Assembly: GCF_034353875.1 (NCBI RefSeq)
Contig: NZ_CP133784.1
Coordinates: forward strand, 1,116,001-1,180,000
DNA: 64,000 bases
Source of the DNA: Pseudomonas sp. MH9.2
GTDB lineage: Bacteria; Pseudomonadota; Gammaproteobacteria; Pseudomonadales; Pseudomonadaceae
Direction: 5' to 3'
Shown: one piece after another, positions 1-9,185 of the stretch
Position numbering within the stretch: position 1 is the first letter of the stretch
How the letters are laid out: the number at the start of each line of letters is the position of its first letter
Translations under genes and position numbers: made by a program
The notes under the pieces: model-generated
What the model was told of the DNA's origin: nothing
The model's input: the letters and a program-made list of their open reading frames with translations, nothing else
Databases searched by the model: none

Positions 1-97
1 GCTGTTCATGGCTTACAACGTGTTCCGCACCGTACGCGCCTCGAACCCGGCTGAAGCTGAAGCCGCCGCTCAGATCGCTGTAGTTGGAGCTCACTGA
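1..97 (+). CDS. ccoN: cbb3-type cytochrome c oxidase subunit I, C-terminal end (partial)
   Basis: Only the last 31 residues are present; the gene enters from the left edge in the frame starting at base 2 and stops with TGA at 95-97. The visible tail starts [12 protein letters not shown] and continues into an Ala/Glu-rich end, which fits the last membrane helix and cytoplasmic tail of CcoN, the haem-copper catalytic subunit of cbb3 oxidase. The stop overlaps the ccoO start by one base (TGATG), so translation is coupled. Identity rests mainly on the ccoO-ccoQ-ccoP genes that follow. Confidence 0.85.
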   Translation, partial: LFMAYNVFRTVRASNPAEAEAAAQIAVVGAH

Positions 98-705
98 TGA
101 GACACGAAGTAGTCGAGAAGAATATCGGCCTGCTGGCCTTCTTCATGGTTATCGCCGTCAGCATCGGCGGCCTGACCCAGATCGTCCCCCTGTTTTTTCA
201 GGACGTGACCAACAAGCCGGTTGAAGGCATGAAGCCTCGCCCGGCGCTGGAACTCGAAGGCCGCGATGTTTTCATCGCCAACGGTTGTGTCGGCTGCCAC
301 TCGCAGATGATCCGTCCGTTCCGTGCTGAAACCGAACGCTACGGCCACTACTCGGTCGCTGGTGAAAGCGTCTGGGACCACCCGTTCCTGTGGGGTTCCA
401 AGCGTACCGGTCCGGACCTGGCCCGCGTCGGCGGTCGTTACTCCGATGACTGGCAGCGCGCGCACTTGTACAACCCGCGCAACGTAGTGCCCGAGTCGAA
501 AATGCCTGCCTACCCGTTCTTGGTAGAAAACAAGCTCGACGGCAAGGACACCCCGAAAAAAATGGAAGTCTTGCGTACGCTCGGCGTCCCTTACACCGAC
601 GAAGACATCGCCGGTGCAAGTGCTGCTGTGAAAGGCAAAACTGAAATGGATGCGTTGGTCGCCTACCTGCAAGGTCTGGGCACCATCATCAAAAGCAAAC
701 GGTGA
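97..705 (+). CDS. ccoO: cbb3-type cytochrome c oxidase subunit II
   Basis: Membrane-anchored monohaem cytochrome c subunit of the high-affinity cbb3 oxidase, passing electrons from CcoP to CcoN. The 202-residue product has an N-terminal membrane segment (about residues 11-30, [16 protein letters not shown]) and a periplasmic c-type haem site CVGCH at about residues 64-68, followed by [17 protein letters not shown] supplies the probable axial methionine. Length is normal for the family. The ATG overlaps the ccoN stop, and ccoQ begins 5 bases after the ccoO stop. Haem attachment requires the Ccm system encoded at 51.9-58.9 kb. Confidence 0.97.
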   Translation: MRHEVVEKNIGLLAFFMVIAVSIGGLTQIVPLFFQDVTNKPVEGMKPRPALELEGRDVFIANGCVGCHSQMIRPFRAETERYGHYSVAGESVWDHPFLWGSKRTGPDLARVGGRYSDDWQRAHLYNPRNVVPESKMPAYPFLVENKLDGKDTPKKMEVLRTLGVPYTDEDIAGASAAVKGKTEMDALVAYLQGLGTIIKSKR

Positions 706-710
706 TATTG

Positions 711-902
711 ATGGATATGGGGATGATTCGCGGCCTGGGCACCGTCGTAGTGATGGTGGCTTTTATCGGCCTGGCATTGTGGGTATTCAGCGGACGACGC
801 AAGGCAGAGTTCGACGAAGCAACTTTGCTGCCCTTCGCGGATGACCCCGAAGCCATCAAGCACGTTGAGCAAGAGCAAGCTTCTAGGAGTAACAAAGAAT
901 GA
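711..902 (+). CDS. ccoQ: cbb3-type cytochrome oxidase subunit CcoQ/FixQ
   Basis: Small single-span membrane subunit (63 residues from the ATG at 711) that stabilises the cbb3 complex. A hydrophobic helix ([17 protein letters not shown], about residues 9-25) is followed by a charged cytoplasmic tail with FADDPEA, typical of CcoQ. A GTG at 702 would add three residues but overlaps the ccoO stop; ATG at 711 or 717 is more likely. The stop overlaps the ccoP start by 4 bases. Confidence 0.92.
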   Translation: MDMGMIRGLGTVVVMVAFIGLALWVFSGRRKAEFDEATLLPFADDPEAIKHVEQEQASRSNKE

Positions 903-1876
903 CTACTTTCTGGAGTCTGTACGTCACAGTCCTCAGTTTGGGTACCATCTTCGCCCTGACCTGGCTGCTGCTGTCCACCCGCAAGGGCCAGCGCAGCGAA
1001 GCGACAGAAGAAAAAGTGGGCCATTCCTTCGACGGTATCGAGGAATACGACAACCCACTGCCAAAATGGTGGTTCATGCTGTTCGTGGGCACCATCATCT
1101 TCGCGCTGGGCTATCTGGTGCTTTACCCGGGTCTGGGTAACTGGAAAGGCCTGCTGCCTGGCTATTCCTACCTGGACAACGACAAGAAAACCGAATTCGC
1201 CAATGGCCAATCCGGTTGGACTGGCGTGCACGAATGGGAAAAAGAAATGGCTAAATCGGATGCTCGATTTGGTCCGATTTTTGCCAAATTCGCATCCATG
1301 CCGATCGAAGAAGTCGCCAAAGACCCGCAAGCTTTGAAGATGGGGGGCCGACTGTTCGCCTCCAACTGCTCAGTTTGCCATGGCTCCGACGCCAAAGGTG
1401 CTTACGGCTTCCCGAACCTGACCGACGAAGACTGGCGTTGGGGTGGTGAACCGGAAACCATCAAGACCACCATCATGGGTGGCCGCCATGCGGTCATGCC
1501 TGCTTGGGGTCCAGTCATTGGTGACCAGGGCGTACGCGACGTCGCAGCGTTCGTTACCACCCAACTGGATGGCCGCAAGCTGCCTGAAGACGCTAACGCC
1601 GATCCGGTTGCTGGCCAGAAACTGTTCGCTACCAACTGCGTGGCATGCCACGGTCCGGAAGGTAAAGGCACCGCTGCAATGGGCGCACCTAACCTGACTC
1701 ACCCGGCGGCATTCATCTACGGTTCGAGCTTCGCGCAACTGCAGCAGACCATCCGTTACGGCCGTCAGGGCCAGATGCCTGCTCAGGCATTGCTGCAAGG
1801 CAATGACAAGGTTCACCTGCTGGCTGCTTACGTCTACAGCCTCTCCCATGGAGACAAGGCTGCTGCCGCTGAGTAA
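899..1876 (+). CDS. ccoP: cbb3-type cytochrome c oxidase subunit III (dihaem)
   Basis: Dihaem cytochrome c subunit that accepts electrons from soluble cytochromes and feeds CcoO. The 325 residues contain an N-terminal FixP-type region with two hydrophobic segments (about 7-25 and 58-80) and then two cytochrome c domains with haem motifs CSVCH (about 157-161) and CVACH (about 247-251). Length is normal. It is the last gene of the structural operon: a strong hairpin terminator follows 22 bases after the stop. By analogy with P. aeruginosa, where the set next to ccoG is the cbb3-1 copy, this is probably the cbb3-1 operon; that is inference. Confidence 0.97.
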   Translation: MTTFWSLYVTVLSLGTIFALTWLLLSTRKGQRSEATEEKVGHSFDGIEEYDNPLPKWWFMLFVGTIIFALGYLVLYPGLGNWKGLLPGYSYLDNDKKTEFANGQSGWTGVHEWEKEMAKSDARFGPIFAKFASMPIEEVAKDPQALKMGGRLFASNCSVCHGSDAKGAYGFPNLTDEDWRWGGEPETIKTTIMGGRHAVMPAWGPVIGDQGVRDVAAFVTTQLDGRKLPEDANADPVAGQKLFATNCVACHGPEGKGTAAMGAPNLTHPAAFIYGSSFAQLQQTIRYGRQGQMPAQALLQGNDKVHLLAAYVYSLSHGDKAAAAE

Positions 1877-1897
1877 AGCGAACGCGTGACCGCAACA

Positions 1898-1943
1898 CAC
1901 AACGGCCCCGCCAGTGAAAACTGGCGGGGCCGTTGTGGTTTTA
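1898..1943 (+). terminator. Rho-independent terminator after ccoP
   Basis: A perfect inverted repeat ACAACGGCCCCGCCAGT / ACTGGCGGGGCCGTTGT (arms 1899-1915 and 1920-1936) with a GAAA tetraloop is followed by GGTTTTA. The GC-rich 17-bp stem directly behind the ccoP stop marks the end of the ccoNOQP transcript and separates it from ccoGHIS. Confidence 0.9.
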
Positions 1944-2259
1944 GCTGTCTGATGATTTAGCCATACAGACCCCTTCGAGAATAAATTCGCGTACGGGTGA
2001 GTAATCTGCGGGAGCGAACACATTCGCGAAATCGCGGTATATTCCCCTCTGTCATTACGCCCTACCCGTCAAAACCGACCATAATCCATAAGTCAATTGA
2101 TTCAGGTCATTACACCAACATTCGCTTTCACCCAACGCGACCAAAGGTCGCACCCCCGGGCCAGAGCGAGAGGCGTATCATTGGCGCCTTAGCGACACTC
2201 TTTTGACCACAGTCGGCACGCACTGGCTGAGGCTTTTTCCACTGCCGTGGGACGCACTA
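1944..2259. other. Intergenic region upstream of ccoG
   Basis: About 316 bases with no gene. It should hold the promoter of ccoGHIS. The only signal I see is a half-good Anr/FNR-type box (2097-2110). An in-frame TTG at 2203 would add 19 residues to CcoG, but that stretch (MTTVGTHWLRLFPLPWDAL) does not look like CcoG, so I treat it as leader. Confidence 0.6.
2097..2110 (+). promoter_or_regulatory. Weak Anr/FNR-like box upstream of ccoG
   Basis: TTGAT-TCAG-GTCAT matches the left half of the FNR/Anr consensus TTGAT-N4-ATCAA perfectly but only 3 of 5 bases on the right. It lies 150 bases before the ccoG ATG. I see no good -10 element at the expected distance, so this is a low-confidence call. 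Confidence 0.3.
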
Positions 2260-3675
2260 ATGAGCAACCAGATTCCGGTACACAATGTCACTCCGCCGCC
2301 TAAAAAAGACAGCAGCGGTGTCGATCTCTATGCTTCCCGTGAAAAAATCTATACCCGTGCCTTCACCGGCCTGTTTCGCAATTTGCGGATGATGGGCGGT
2401 GCCGGGCTATTCCTGCTGTACTTCGGTACGGTCTGGCTGAACTGGGCGGGCCATCAGGCCGTCTGGTGGAACCTGCCAGAGCGTAAGTTCTACATTTTCG
2501 GCGCCACCTTCTGGCCGCAGGATTTCATCCTGCTCTCCGGCATTTTGATCGTCAGTGCCTTTGGCCTGTTCTTCATTACCGTATTCGCCGGGCGCGTGTG
2601 GTGCGGGTATACCTGCCCGCAAAGCGTCTGGACCTGGATTTTCATGTGGTGCGAGAAGGTCACCGAAGGTGATCGTAATCAGCGCATCAAGCTCGACAAA
2701 GCGCCGATGTCCGGCAACAAGTTCTTGCGCAAGCTCAGCAAGCACAGCTTGTGGCTAATCATTGGCTTCGCCACGGGCCTGACCTTCGTCGGCTATTTCG
2801 CCCCTATCCGTGACCTGACCATTGATTTTTTCACTGGGCAGGCTGATGGCTGGGCGTATTTCTGGGTCGGCTTCCTCACCCTCGCCACGTATGGCAACGC
2901 GGGCTGGCTGCGCGAACAAGTGTGCATTTACATGTGCCCGTATGCGCGTTTCCAGAGCGTGATGTTCGACAAAGACACCCTGATCGTGTCCTACGACCCA
3001 CGTCGCGGCGAAAAACGTGGCACACGGAAAAAGGATATCGATTACAAAGCACAGGGTCTGGGGGATTGCATCGACTGTACGATGTGCGTACAAGTCTGCC
3101 CGACCGGCATCGACATCCGCGACGGCCTGCAGATCGAATGCATCGGTTGTGCAGCCTGTATCGATGCATGCGATACCATCATGGACAAGATGAACTACCC
3201 ACGCGGGTTGATCAGCTACACCACTGAACACAACCTGTCCGGGCAGACAACGCACAAACTGCGTCCGCGCCTGATTGGTTATGCTGTGGTGCTGCTGGTG
3301 ATGATGAGCTTGCTGGCGACCGCCTTTTTCATGCGTCCGCTGGTTGGTTTCGACGTCAGCAAGGACCGCGTGCTATATCGCGAGAACGCAGAAGGCCGGA
3401 TCGAAAACGTTTATAGCCTCAAGGTCATGAACAAGGATCAGGTCGATCACACCTACACTCTCGATGCCTCTGGCTTGCCTGACCTGAAACTGCAAGGTCG
3501 TCGCGAATTCAAGGTGCAGGCGGGTGAGATCATCAGCATGCCGGTCGAATTATCGAGCGCACCGGAGCAACTGCCGTCGAGTACCAACGAGGTGACTTTC
3601 ACCCTCAAGGATGCTGACAACAGTGGCACCCACGTTCAAGCCAAGAGCCGTTTCATCGGCCCGCAAATTCGCTAA
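2260..3675 (+). CDS. ccoG: Cytochrome c oxidase accessory protein CcoG (FixG/RdxA family)
   Basis: Membrane iron-sulfur protein involved in copper delivery and assembly of cbb3 oxidase, implicated in reducing Cu(II) for CcoN maturation. The 471-residue product has several membrane segments, a CGYTCPQSVW motif, and two ferredoxin-type cysteine clusters (CIDCTMCVQVCP and CIGCAACIDACD), then an Ig-like C-terminal periplasmic domain (about 360-471). The start at 2260 (MSNQIPVHNVTPP) is chosen over the upstream TTG because the family normally begins there. First gene of the ccoGHIS assembly operon; ccoH follows after 12 bases. Confidence 0.95.
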   Translation: MSNQIPVHNVTPPPKKDSSGVDLYASREKIYTRAFTGLFRNLRMMGGAGLFLLYFGTVWLNWAGHQAVWWNLPERKFYIFGATFWPQDFILLSGILIVSAFGLFFITVFAGRVWCGYTCPQSVWTWIFMWCEKVTEGDRNQRIKLDKAPMSGNKFLRKLSKHSLWLIIGFATGLTFVGYFAPIRDLTIDFFTGQADGWAYFWVGFLTLATYGNAGWLREQVCIYMCPYARFQSVMFDKDTLIVSYDPRRGEKRGTRKKDIDYKAQGLGDCIDCTMCVQVCPTGIDIRDGLQIECIGCAACIDACDTIMDKMNYPRGLISYTTEHNLSGQTTHKLRPRLIGYAVVLLVMMSLLATAFFMRPLVGFDVSKDRVLYRENAEGRIENVYSLKVMNKDQVDHTYTLDASGLPDLKLQGRREFKVQAGEIISMPVELSSAPEQLPSSTNEVTFTLKDADNSGTHVQAKSRFIGPQIR

Positions 3676-3687
3676 GAGAAGTTAGTC

Positions 3688-4227
3688 ATGTCCGTAGCAA
3701 ACGCCTCTAGCCCTTGGTACAAGCACCTTTGGCCATGGATAATCATCGGCATCCTCGCCTGTTCGGTGACGCTGACCTTGTCGATGGTGACGATCGCCAT
3801 CAATAACCCGGATAACCTGGTCAACGATAATTATTACGAGGCTGGCAAAGGCATCAATCGCTCGCTGGACCGTGAACTGTTAGCCAAGAGCCTCAACTTG
3901 CGCGCCGCGGTGCACCTGGATGAGCTGACAGGTGAAACCGAGCTGCGGCTGACGGGTGACAGCCAGCCGGAAACCGTGGAACTCAACCTGATCTCGCCGA
4001 CGCAACCGGAAAAGGATCGCAAGATCATCCTGGCCCGCAGTGCGTCCGAGCCTGGCCGCTACATCGGCCAATTGAGCGACAAGGTCGAAGGTCGGCGCTT
4101 TGTCGAACTCCTCGGCGTGCAGAATGGCCAAACCTGGCGCATGTTCGAAGAAGAGCAAGTGCTCAACGGGAAACAGCTGTTGCTGGGCGACGAGCCACTC
4201 CAGGGCGCGGAAGACCTGAAAAACTGA
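3688..4227 (+). CDS. ccoH: cbb3 oxidase assembly protein CcoH (FixH family)
   Basis: FixH-family membrane protein required for stable assembly of cbb3 oxidase. The 179 residues have one N-terminal transmembrane segment (about 13-36, WPWIIIGILACSVTLTLSMV) followed by a periplasmic domain with the typical NNPDNLVNDNYYEAGK stretch. It lies 12 bases after ccoG and 9 bases before ccoI, in the conserved ccoGHIS order. Confidence 0.92.
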   Translation: MSVANASSPWYKHLWPWIIIGILACSVTLTLSMVTIAINNPDNLVNDNYYEAGKGINRSLDRELLAKSLNLRAAVHLDELTGETELRLTGDSQPETVELNLISPTQPEKDRKIILARSASEPGRYIGQLSDKVEGRRFVELLGVQNGQTWRMFEEEQVLNGKQLLLGDEPLQGAEDLKN

Positions 4228-4236
4228 TCTGACGCA

Positions 4237-6684
4237 ATGACCACGCCAACCCCCTGCTACCATTGCGCGCTGCCGGTTCCTGCTGGCAGCCGCTTCACGG
4301 CTGTCGTGCTCGGGGAAACCCGCGAGCTGTGCTGCCCAGGTTGTCAGGCAGTGGCAGAGGCTATTGTCGCTGGCGGCCTGGAAAGCTATTACAGCCATCG
4401 CAGTGAAGCGTCGGCCAACCCGGAAACGTTGCCCGTGCAATTGGTCGACGAACTGGCCCTGTACGATCGCCCTGACGTACAGGCACCCTTTGTGCGCCAT
4501 GAAGGCGAACAGGCCGAAGCGACTTTGCTCATGGAAGGTATCAGCTGTGCCGCCTGTGGCTGGCTGATCGAGCGTCATCTGCGCAGTTTACCTGCCGTGG
4601 CCGAAGCCCGACTGAACCTGTCCAACCATCGCTTGCATGTGCGATGGGCCGATAGCCAGCTGGCGCTGAGCCAGGTACTCAGCGAATTACGCAGCATCGG
4701 CTATGCCGCACACCCTTATCAGTCCGACCGCGCCACCGAGCAACTGGCCAGCGAAAACCGTCTGGCCTTGCGCCAACTCGGCGTTGCCGGGTTGCTATGG
4801 TTCCAGGCGATGATGGCAACCATGGCCACCTGGCCGGAATTCAATATCGACCTCAGCCCGCAGATGCACACCATCCTGCGCTGGGTCGCGATGTTCCTCA
4901 CCACGCCTATCGTGTTTTACAGCTGTACACCGTTCTTTAAGGGTGCCGTGCGCGATCTACGTACGCGCCACTTGACCATGGATGTTTCGGTTTCCCTCGC
5001 CATCGGCAGCGCCTATATCGCCGGTATCTGGACGTCGATCACTGGCGTTGGCGAACTGTACTTCGATGCAGTCGGCATGTTCGCCCTCTTCCTCTTGGCC
5101 GGCCGCTACCTGGAACGCCGCGCACGCGAACGCACGGCGGCAGCCACGGCACAGCTGGTCAATTTACTGCCCGCCTCTTGCCTGAGGCTCAGCGCCGACG
5201 GTCAAAGCGAGCGAATCCTGCTCAGCGAACTGCGCCTGACCGACCGGGTGCTGGTGCATCCCGGCGCCATATTGCCAGCTGATGGCAAGATTCTCGAGGG
5301 CCAGTCCAGCATCGATGAATCACTGCTGACCGGCGAATACCTGCCGCAGCCGCGAACCGTAGGCGACGCGGTCACCGCAGGCACACTCAATGTCGAAGGC
5401 GCGCTGACCGTGCAAGTTCTGGCCTTGGGTCACGACACACGCCTGTCAGCCATTGTCCGCCTGCTGGAACGCGCCCAAGCTGAAAAACCCCGTTTAGCGG
5501 AAATTGCCGACCGCGCCGCCCAATGGTTTCTGCTGCTGTCGCTGATTGCCGCCGCCGTTATCGGTCTGATCTGGTGGGAACTCGACTCATCTCGGGCCTT
5601 CTGGATCGTGCTAGCCATGCTGGTCGCTACCTGTCCGTGCGCGCTGTCGCTGGCAACGCCCACGGCGCTGACCGCCGCCACCGGCACTCTGCACAAACTG
5701 GGCCTATTGTTAACCCGCGGTCATGTGCTGGAAGGTCTGAACCAGATCGACACCGTGATTTTCGACAAGACCGGTACGCTCACCGAAGGTCGATTGGCAC
5801 TGCGCACCATCCGCCCTCTGGGGGAACTGGATGCGGATCGTTGCCTGAGCCTGGCCGCAGCCCTGGAAAATCGCTCCGAACACCCTATTGCACGGGCATT
5901 TGGGCGCGCGCCGGTGGCCGCTGAAGATGTCCACAGCACGCCGGGCCTTGGTCTGGAAGGCCTTGTCGGCGAACAGCGCTTGCGCATCGGCCAGCCGGGA
6001 TTTGTCTGCGAGCTCAGCGCCTGCGCACTGCCACCGACGCCCGACGAAGCCGGCCAGTGGCTACTGCTTGGCGACACTCAGGGTGCCCTGGCATGGTTCG
6101 TCCTCGATGATCGTCTGCGTGCCGATGCTCCCGCACTGCTGCAAGCGTGCAAGGCGCGCGGCTGGAAGACCCTGCTGCTCTCCGGCGACACGTCTCCGAT
6201 GGTCGCCAGCGTAGCAGCCGAGCTGGGAATCGACGAAGCCCGTGGCGGTCTGCGCCCGGACGATAAACTTCAGGTGCTGCAAGCGCTGCACCAGCAAGGT
6301 CGCAAAGTGTTGATGCTCGGTGACGGGGTCAACGACGTACCGGTACTGGCCGCAGCAGATATCAGTGTCGCCATGGGTTCAGCCACCGACCTGGCCAAGA
6401 CCACCGCCGACGCAGTGCTGCTGTCCAACCGCTTGCAAGCGCTGGTGCACGCGTTCAGCCTGGCGCGGCGCACCCGCCGGGTAATCATTGAGAACCTGCT
6501 GTGGGCAGGCCTGTACAATGGCCTCATGCTGCCCTTCGCGGCGCTCGGCTGGATCACCCCCATCTGGGCAGCGATCGGCATGTCCATCAGTTCGTTGACT
6601 GTGGTACTGAACGCCTTGCGTCTGACCCGCATGAAAGGCCTGCAAGACGCCACCCTTCTCAACACCCGCCCGCTGCCAACATGA
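4237..6684 (+). CDS. ccoI: Copper-translocating P-type ATPase CcoI (FixI family)
   Basis: P1B-type ATPase (815 residues) that exports copper for assembly of the CcoN copper site. In order: an N-terminal cysteine-rich region (CYHCALPVP and CCPGCQAV, residues 4-31), a heavy-metal-associated domain with GISCAACGWLIE, membrane helices, the actuator motif TGEYLPQP, the metal-binding CPC motif (TCPCALSLATPTAL), the phosphorylation site DKTGTLTEG and the hinge GDGVNDVPVLAAADI. The N-terminal Cys-rich domain plus single HMA is characteristic of the FixI subgroup rather than CopA. It follows ccoH by 9 bases; ccoS follows 25 bases later. Confidence 0.96.
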   Translation: MTTPTPCYHCALPVPAGSRFTAVVLGETRELCCPGCQAVAEAIVAGGLESYYSHRSEASANPETLPVQLVDELALYDRPDVQAPFVRHEGEQAEATLLMEGISCAACGWLIERHLRSLPAVAEARLNLSNHRLHVRWADSQLALSQVLSELRSIGYAAHPYQSDRATEQLASENRLALRQLGVAGLLWFQAMMATMATWPEFNIDLSPQMHTILRWVAMFLTTPIVFYSCTPFFKGAVRDLRTRHLTMDVSVSLAIGSAYIAGIWTSITGVGELYFDAVGMFALFLLAGRYLERRARERTAAATAQLVNLLPASCLRLSADGQSERILLSELRLTDRVLVHPGAILPADGKILEGQSSIDESLLTGEYLPQPRTVGDAVTAGTLNVEGALTVQVLALGHDTRLSAIVRLLERAQAEKPRLAEIADRAAQWFLLLSLIAAAVIGLIWWELDSSRAFWIVLAMLVATCPCALSLATPTALTAATGTLHKLGLLLTRGHVLEGLNQIDTVIFDKTGTLTEGRLALRTIRPLGELDADRCLSLAAALENRSEHPIARAFGRAPVAAEDVHSTPGLGLEGLVGEQRLRIGQPGFVCELSACALPPTPDEAGQWLLLGDTQGALAWFVLDDRLRADAPALLQACKARGWKTLLLSGDTSPMVASVAAELGIDEARGGLRPDDKLQVLQALHQQGRKVLMLGDGVNDVPVLAAADISVAMGSATDLAKTTADAVLLSNRLQALVHAFSLARRTRRVIIENLLWAGLYNGLMLPFAALGWITPIWAAIGMSISSLTVVLNALRLTRMKGLQDATLLNTRPLPT

Positions 6685-6709
6685 ATCGGCGGCCGGCTTC
6701 GGAGGCTCC

Positions 6710-6940
6710 ATGCCGGCTCTATACATAATGATTCCAGCGGCGCTGTTGATCGTCGCAATCGCCATCTACATATTCTTCTGGGCGGTGGACAGCGGCCAGT
6801 ACGATGACCTCGACGGTCCGGCACACAGCGTTCTGTTCGACGATCAGGACCCTCAACATCTGGCCGCCATGGAAGAAGCCACCGGCCACAAACCGGTACC
6901 TCAGGCCGAAAACAAAGACCAGGCCCCGCCCCATGCTTGA
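6710..6940 (+). CDS. ccoS: cbb3-type cytochrome oxidase assembly protein CcoS
   Basis: Small membrane protein (76 residues) needed for cofactor insertion into cbb3 oxidase. It starts with one membrane helix (about 3-25, IPAALLIVAIAIYIFFWAV) followed by SGQYDDLDGPAHSVLFDDQ, the hallmark CcoS stretch. Its end overlaps the next membrane-protein start (6933) by 8 bases, so the two are translationally coupled. Confidence 0.93.
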   Translation: MPALYIMIPAALLIVAIAIYIFFWAVDSGQYDDLDGPAHSVLFDDQDPQHLAAMEEATGHKPVPQAENKDQAPPHA

Positions 6941-7616
6941 ACTGGCCCCCCTGCTGGTGTCGGCAATCATCCTCGGTCTGCTTGGCGGCGGCCATTGCCT
7001 GGGCATGTGCGGCGGCTTGATGGGCGCGCTGACCCTGGCAATCCCCAAAGAACAACGTAGCCGGCGCTTTCGCCTGCTGCTGGCGTACAACCTGGGGCGA
7101 ATTCTCAGCTACGCCACCGCTGGCTTGCTGATTGGCCTCGCGGGCTGGGCAGTGGCCAACAGTCCAGGCGCGATGATCATGCGCGTGATCGCGTCGCTGC
7201 TATTAATTGCGATGGGTCTGTATCTCGCAGGATGGTGGAGCGGCCTGACCCGCATCGAAAGCCTGGGGCGCGGCCTGTGGCGGCATATACAGCCGTTTGC
7301 CAGCCGCTTGCTTCCGGTGTCGAGCATGCCTCGCGCATTACTGCTTGGGGCGCTCTGGGGTTGGCTGCCCTGCGGCCTGGTCTACAGCACCCTGCTGTGG
7401 TCGGCCAGCCAAGGCAACGCCCTCGACAGCGCGCTGCTGATGCTCGCCTTTGGCTTGGGCACCTGGCCTGTGCTACTCGCCACCGGGCTTGCTGCCGAGC
7501 GCACCACTGCCCTGCTGCGCAAACGCGGTGTGCGCATGGCCGGCGGCCTGCTGGTTATCCTGTTCGGTATCTGGACGATGCCTGGTCCTCACCAGCATTG
7601 GTTGATGGGTCACTAA
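6933..7616 (+). CDS. SafE/TauE-like (DsbD_2-type) membrane protein of the cco cluster
   Basis: Polytopic membrane protein of 227 residues with about six hydrophobic segments and a glycine-rich first helix motif GGGHCLGMCGGLMGAL. Proteins of this family (annotated as sulfite exporter TauE/SafE or cytochrome c biogenesis transmembrane protein) commonly follow ccoS in Pseudomonas. A role in copper or thiol handling during cbb3 assembly is inferred from position and from the conserved Cys in the first helix. The ATG at 6933 overlaps ccoS; a longer upstream frame in the ccoS region has no membrane character and is rejected. Confidence 0.85.
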   Translation: MLELAPLLVSAIILGLLGGGHCLGMCGGLMGALTLAIPKEQRSRRFRLLLAYNLGRILSYATAGLLIGLAGWAVANSPGAMIMRVIASLLLIAMGLYLAGWWSGLTRIESLGRGLWRHIQPFASRLLPVSSMPRALLLGALWGWLPCGLVYSTLLWSASQGNALDSALLMLAFGLGTWPVLLATGLAAERTTALLRKRGVRMAGGLLVILFGIWTMPGPHQHWLMGH

Positions 7617-7677
7617 GCCCTCATCACCAGGAATAAACCGACCCTCCGTCAACGATTTGCCGCCAGAACGCAGGCCG

Positions 7678-7719
7678 TTGACGCAAATCAACACCGCCCT
7701 GAGCACACTTCCCTAGACT
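7678..7719 (+). promoter_or_regulatory. Anr-dependent promoter of hemN
   Basis: TTGAC-GCAA-ATCAA (7678-7691) is an excellent match to the FNR/Anr consensus TTGAT-N4-ATCAA (9 of 10). A -10-like TAGACT lies at 7714-7719, which puts the box centre about 41.5 bases before a start near 7726, the usual class II activator position. The hemN ATG follows at 7755. Activation of hemN by Anr under low oxygen is known in Pseudomonas. Confidence 0.85.
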
Positions 7720-7754
7720 CAACGACATTGCCAGCCTATTCGGGAAATACCCGC

Positions 7755-9137
7755 ATGCTCGACGCCATTCGTTGGGATTCCGATCTCATCCGCCGCTATG
7801 ACCTGGCGGGGCCACGCTACACTTCATACCCCACTGCGGTGCAATTCCAGACCAAGGTAGGGGCATTTGACCTGCTGCATGCTCTGCGCGACAGCCGCAA
7901 GGCTCTACGGCCTCTATCACTGTATGTGCACATACCGTTCTGCGCGAACATTTGCTATTACTGCGCGTGCAATAAGGTCATCACCAAGGATCGAGGGCGG
8001 GCTCTGCCCTACCTGCAACGTCTGGAGCAAGAAATCCAGATGATTGCCTGCCACCTCGACCCGAAGCAACAGGTCGAACAGTTGCACCTGGGCGGCGGCA
8101 CCCCGACGTTCCTGAGTCATGACGAATTGCGCCAGTTGATGGCGCATCTGCGCAAGCATTTCAATTTGCTCGACGACGACTCCGGTGACTACGGCATCGA
8201 GATCGATCCTCGCGAAGCCGACTGGTCGACCATGGGCCTGCTTCGCGAACTGGGCTTCAATCGGGTCAGCATCGGTGTCCAGGATCTCGACCCGCAGGTA
8301 CAGCGCGCCGTCAATCGCCTGCAAAGCCTTGAAGAGACCCGCGCCATCATCGAAGCGGCACACACCCTGCAATTTCGCTCGGTGAATATCGACCTGATCT
8401 ACGGCCTGCCCAAGCAAACGCCTAAGTCCTTCGCCCGCACCGTCGATGAAATCATCACGCTGCAACCGGATCGCCTGTCCGTGTTCAACTACGCCCACCT
8501 GCCGGAGCGCTTCATGCCCCAGCGGCGGATCAATGCGGATGAACTGCCGGCGCCAGAGCAAAAACTTGAAATGCTCGAACGGACCATCGAACAGCTGACG
8601 GATGCCGGTTACCGCTACATCGGAATGGACCACTTTGCCCTGCCCGATGACGAACTGGCCATCGCCCAGGAAGAGTCAACGTTGCAACGCAATTTCCAGG
8701 GCTATACCACCCACGGCCATTGCGATCTGATCGGGCTCGGCGTCTCGGCAATCAGCCAGATTGGCGACCTGTACAGCCAGAACAGCAGCGACCTGAATGA
8801 TTACCAGACCTTGCTGGCCGGCGACCAACTTGCCACCAAGCGCGGCCTGCTATGCAATGCCGACGACCGCGTGCGCCGAGCAGTGATCCAGCAACTGATC
8901 TGCCATTTCAGCCTGAACTTTGCTGGTATCGAATACGCGTTCAATATTGATTTCAGGGGCTATTTCAAAGAGGAATGGCCGCAACTCCTGACGATGGTCA
9001 ACGACGGCCTGATCGAAATCGATGAGACGGGGATAACCGTGCTACCAGCGGGTCGTCTGCTGGTGCGCTCAGTGTGCATGGTGTTTGATGCCTACCTGAA
9101 CCACCAAAATCGCCAACGCTTTTCACGGGTGATCTAA
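7755..9137 (+). CDS. hemN: Oxygen-independent coproporphyrinogen III oxidase
   Basis: Radical SAM enzyme converting coproporphyrinogen III to protoporphyrinogen IX without oxygen, for haem synthesis under anaerobiosis. The 460-residue protein has the N-terminal YDLAGPRYTSYPTA signature of true HemN, the [4Fe-4S] motif CANICYYC (about residues 63-70) and the LHLGGGTPTFL SAM-binding stretch. The start at 7755 (MLDAIRWDSDLI) fits the family; an upstream TTG at 7728 lies at the predicted transcription start. A strong Anr box lies upstream, and the regulator gene anr is close by. Confidence 0.97.
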   Translation: MLDAIRWDSDLIRRYDLAGPRYTSYPTAVQFQTKVGAFDLLHALRDSRKALRPLSLYVHIPFCANICYYCACNKVITKDRGRALPYLQRLEQEIQMIACHLDPKQQVEQLHLGGGTPTFLSHDELRQLMAHLRKHFNLLDDDSGDYGIEIDPREADWSTMGLLRELGFNRVSIGVQDLDPQVQRAVNRLQSLEETRAIIEAAHTLQFRSVNIDLIYGLPKQTPKSFARTVDEIITLQPDRLSVFNYAHLPERFMPQRRINADELPAPEQKLEMLERTIEQLTDAGYRYIGMDHFALPDDELAIAQEESTLQRNFQGYTTHGHCDLIGLGVSAISQIGDLYSQNSSDLNDYQTLLAGDQLATKRGLLCNADDRVRRAVIQQLICHFSLNFAGIEYAFNIDFRGYFKEEWPQLLTMVNDGLIEIDETGITVLPAGRLLVRSVCMVFDAYLNHQNRQRFSRVI

Positions 9138-9146
9138 CCCGATATA

Positions 9147-9173
9147 GCCCCCCTTTACCGATTGAAGGAGGGC
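9147..9173. terminator. Possible hairpin between convergent hemN and FlxA-like gene
   Basis: GCCCCCCTTT and GAAGGAGGGC form an imperfect hairpin between the two convergent stops. There is no clear U-tract, so termination is only a possibility. Confidence 0.35.
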
Positions 9174-9185
9174 AATACACATCGG

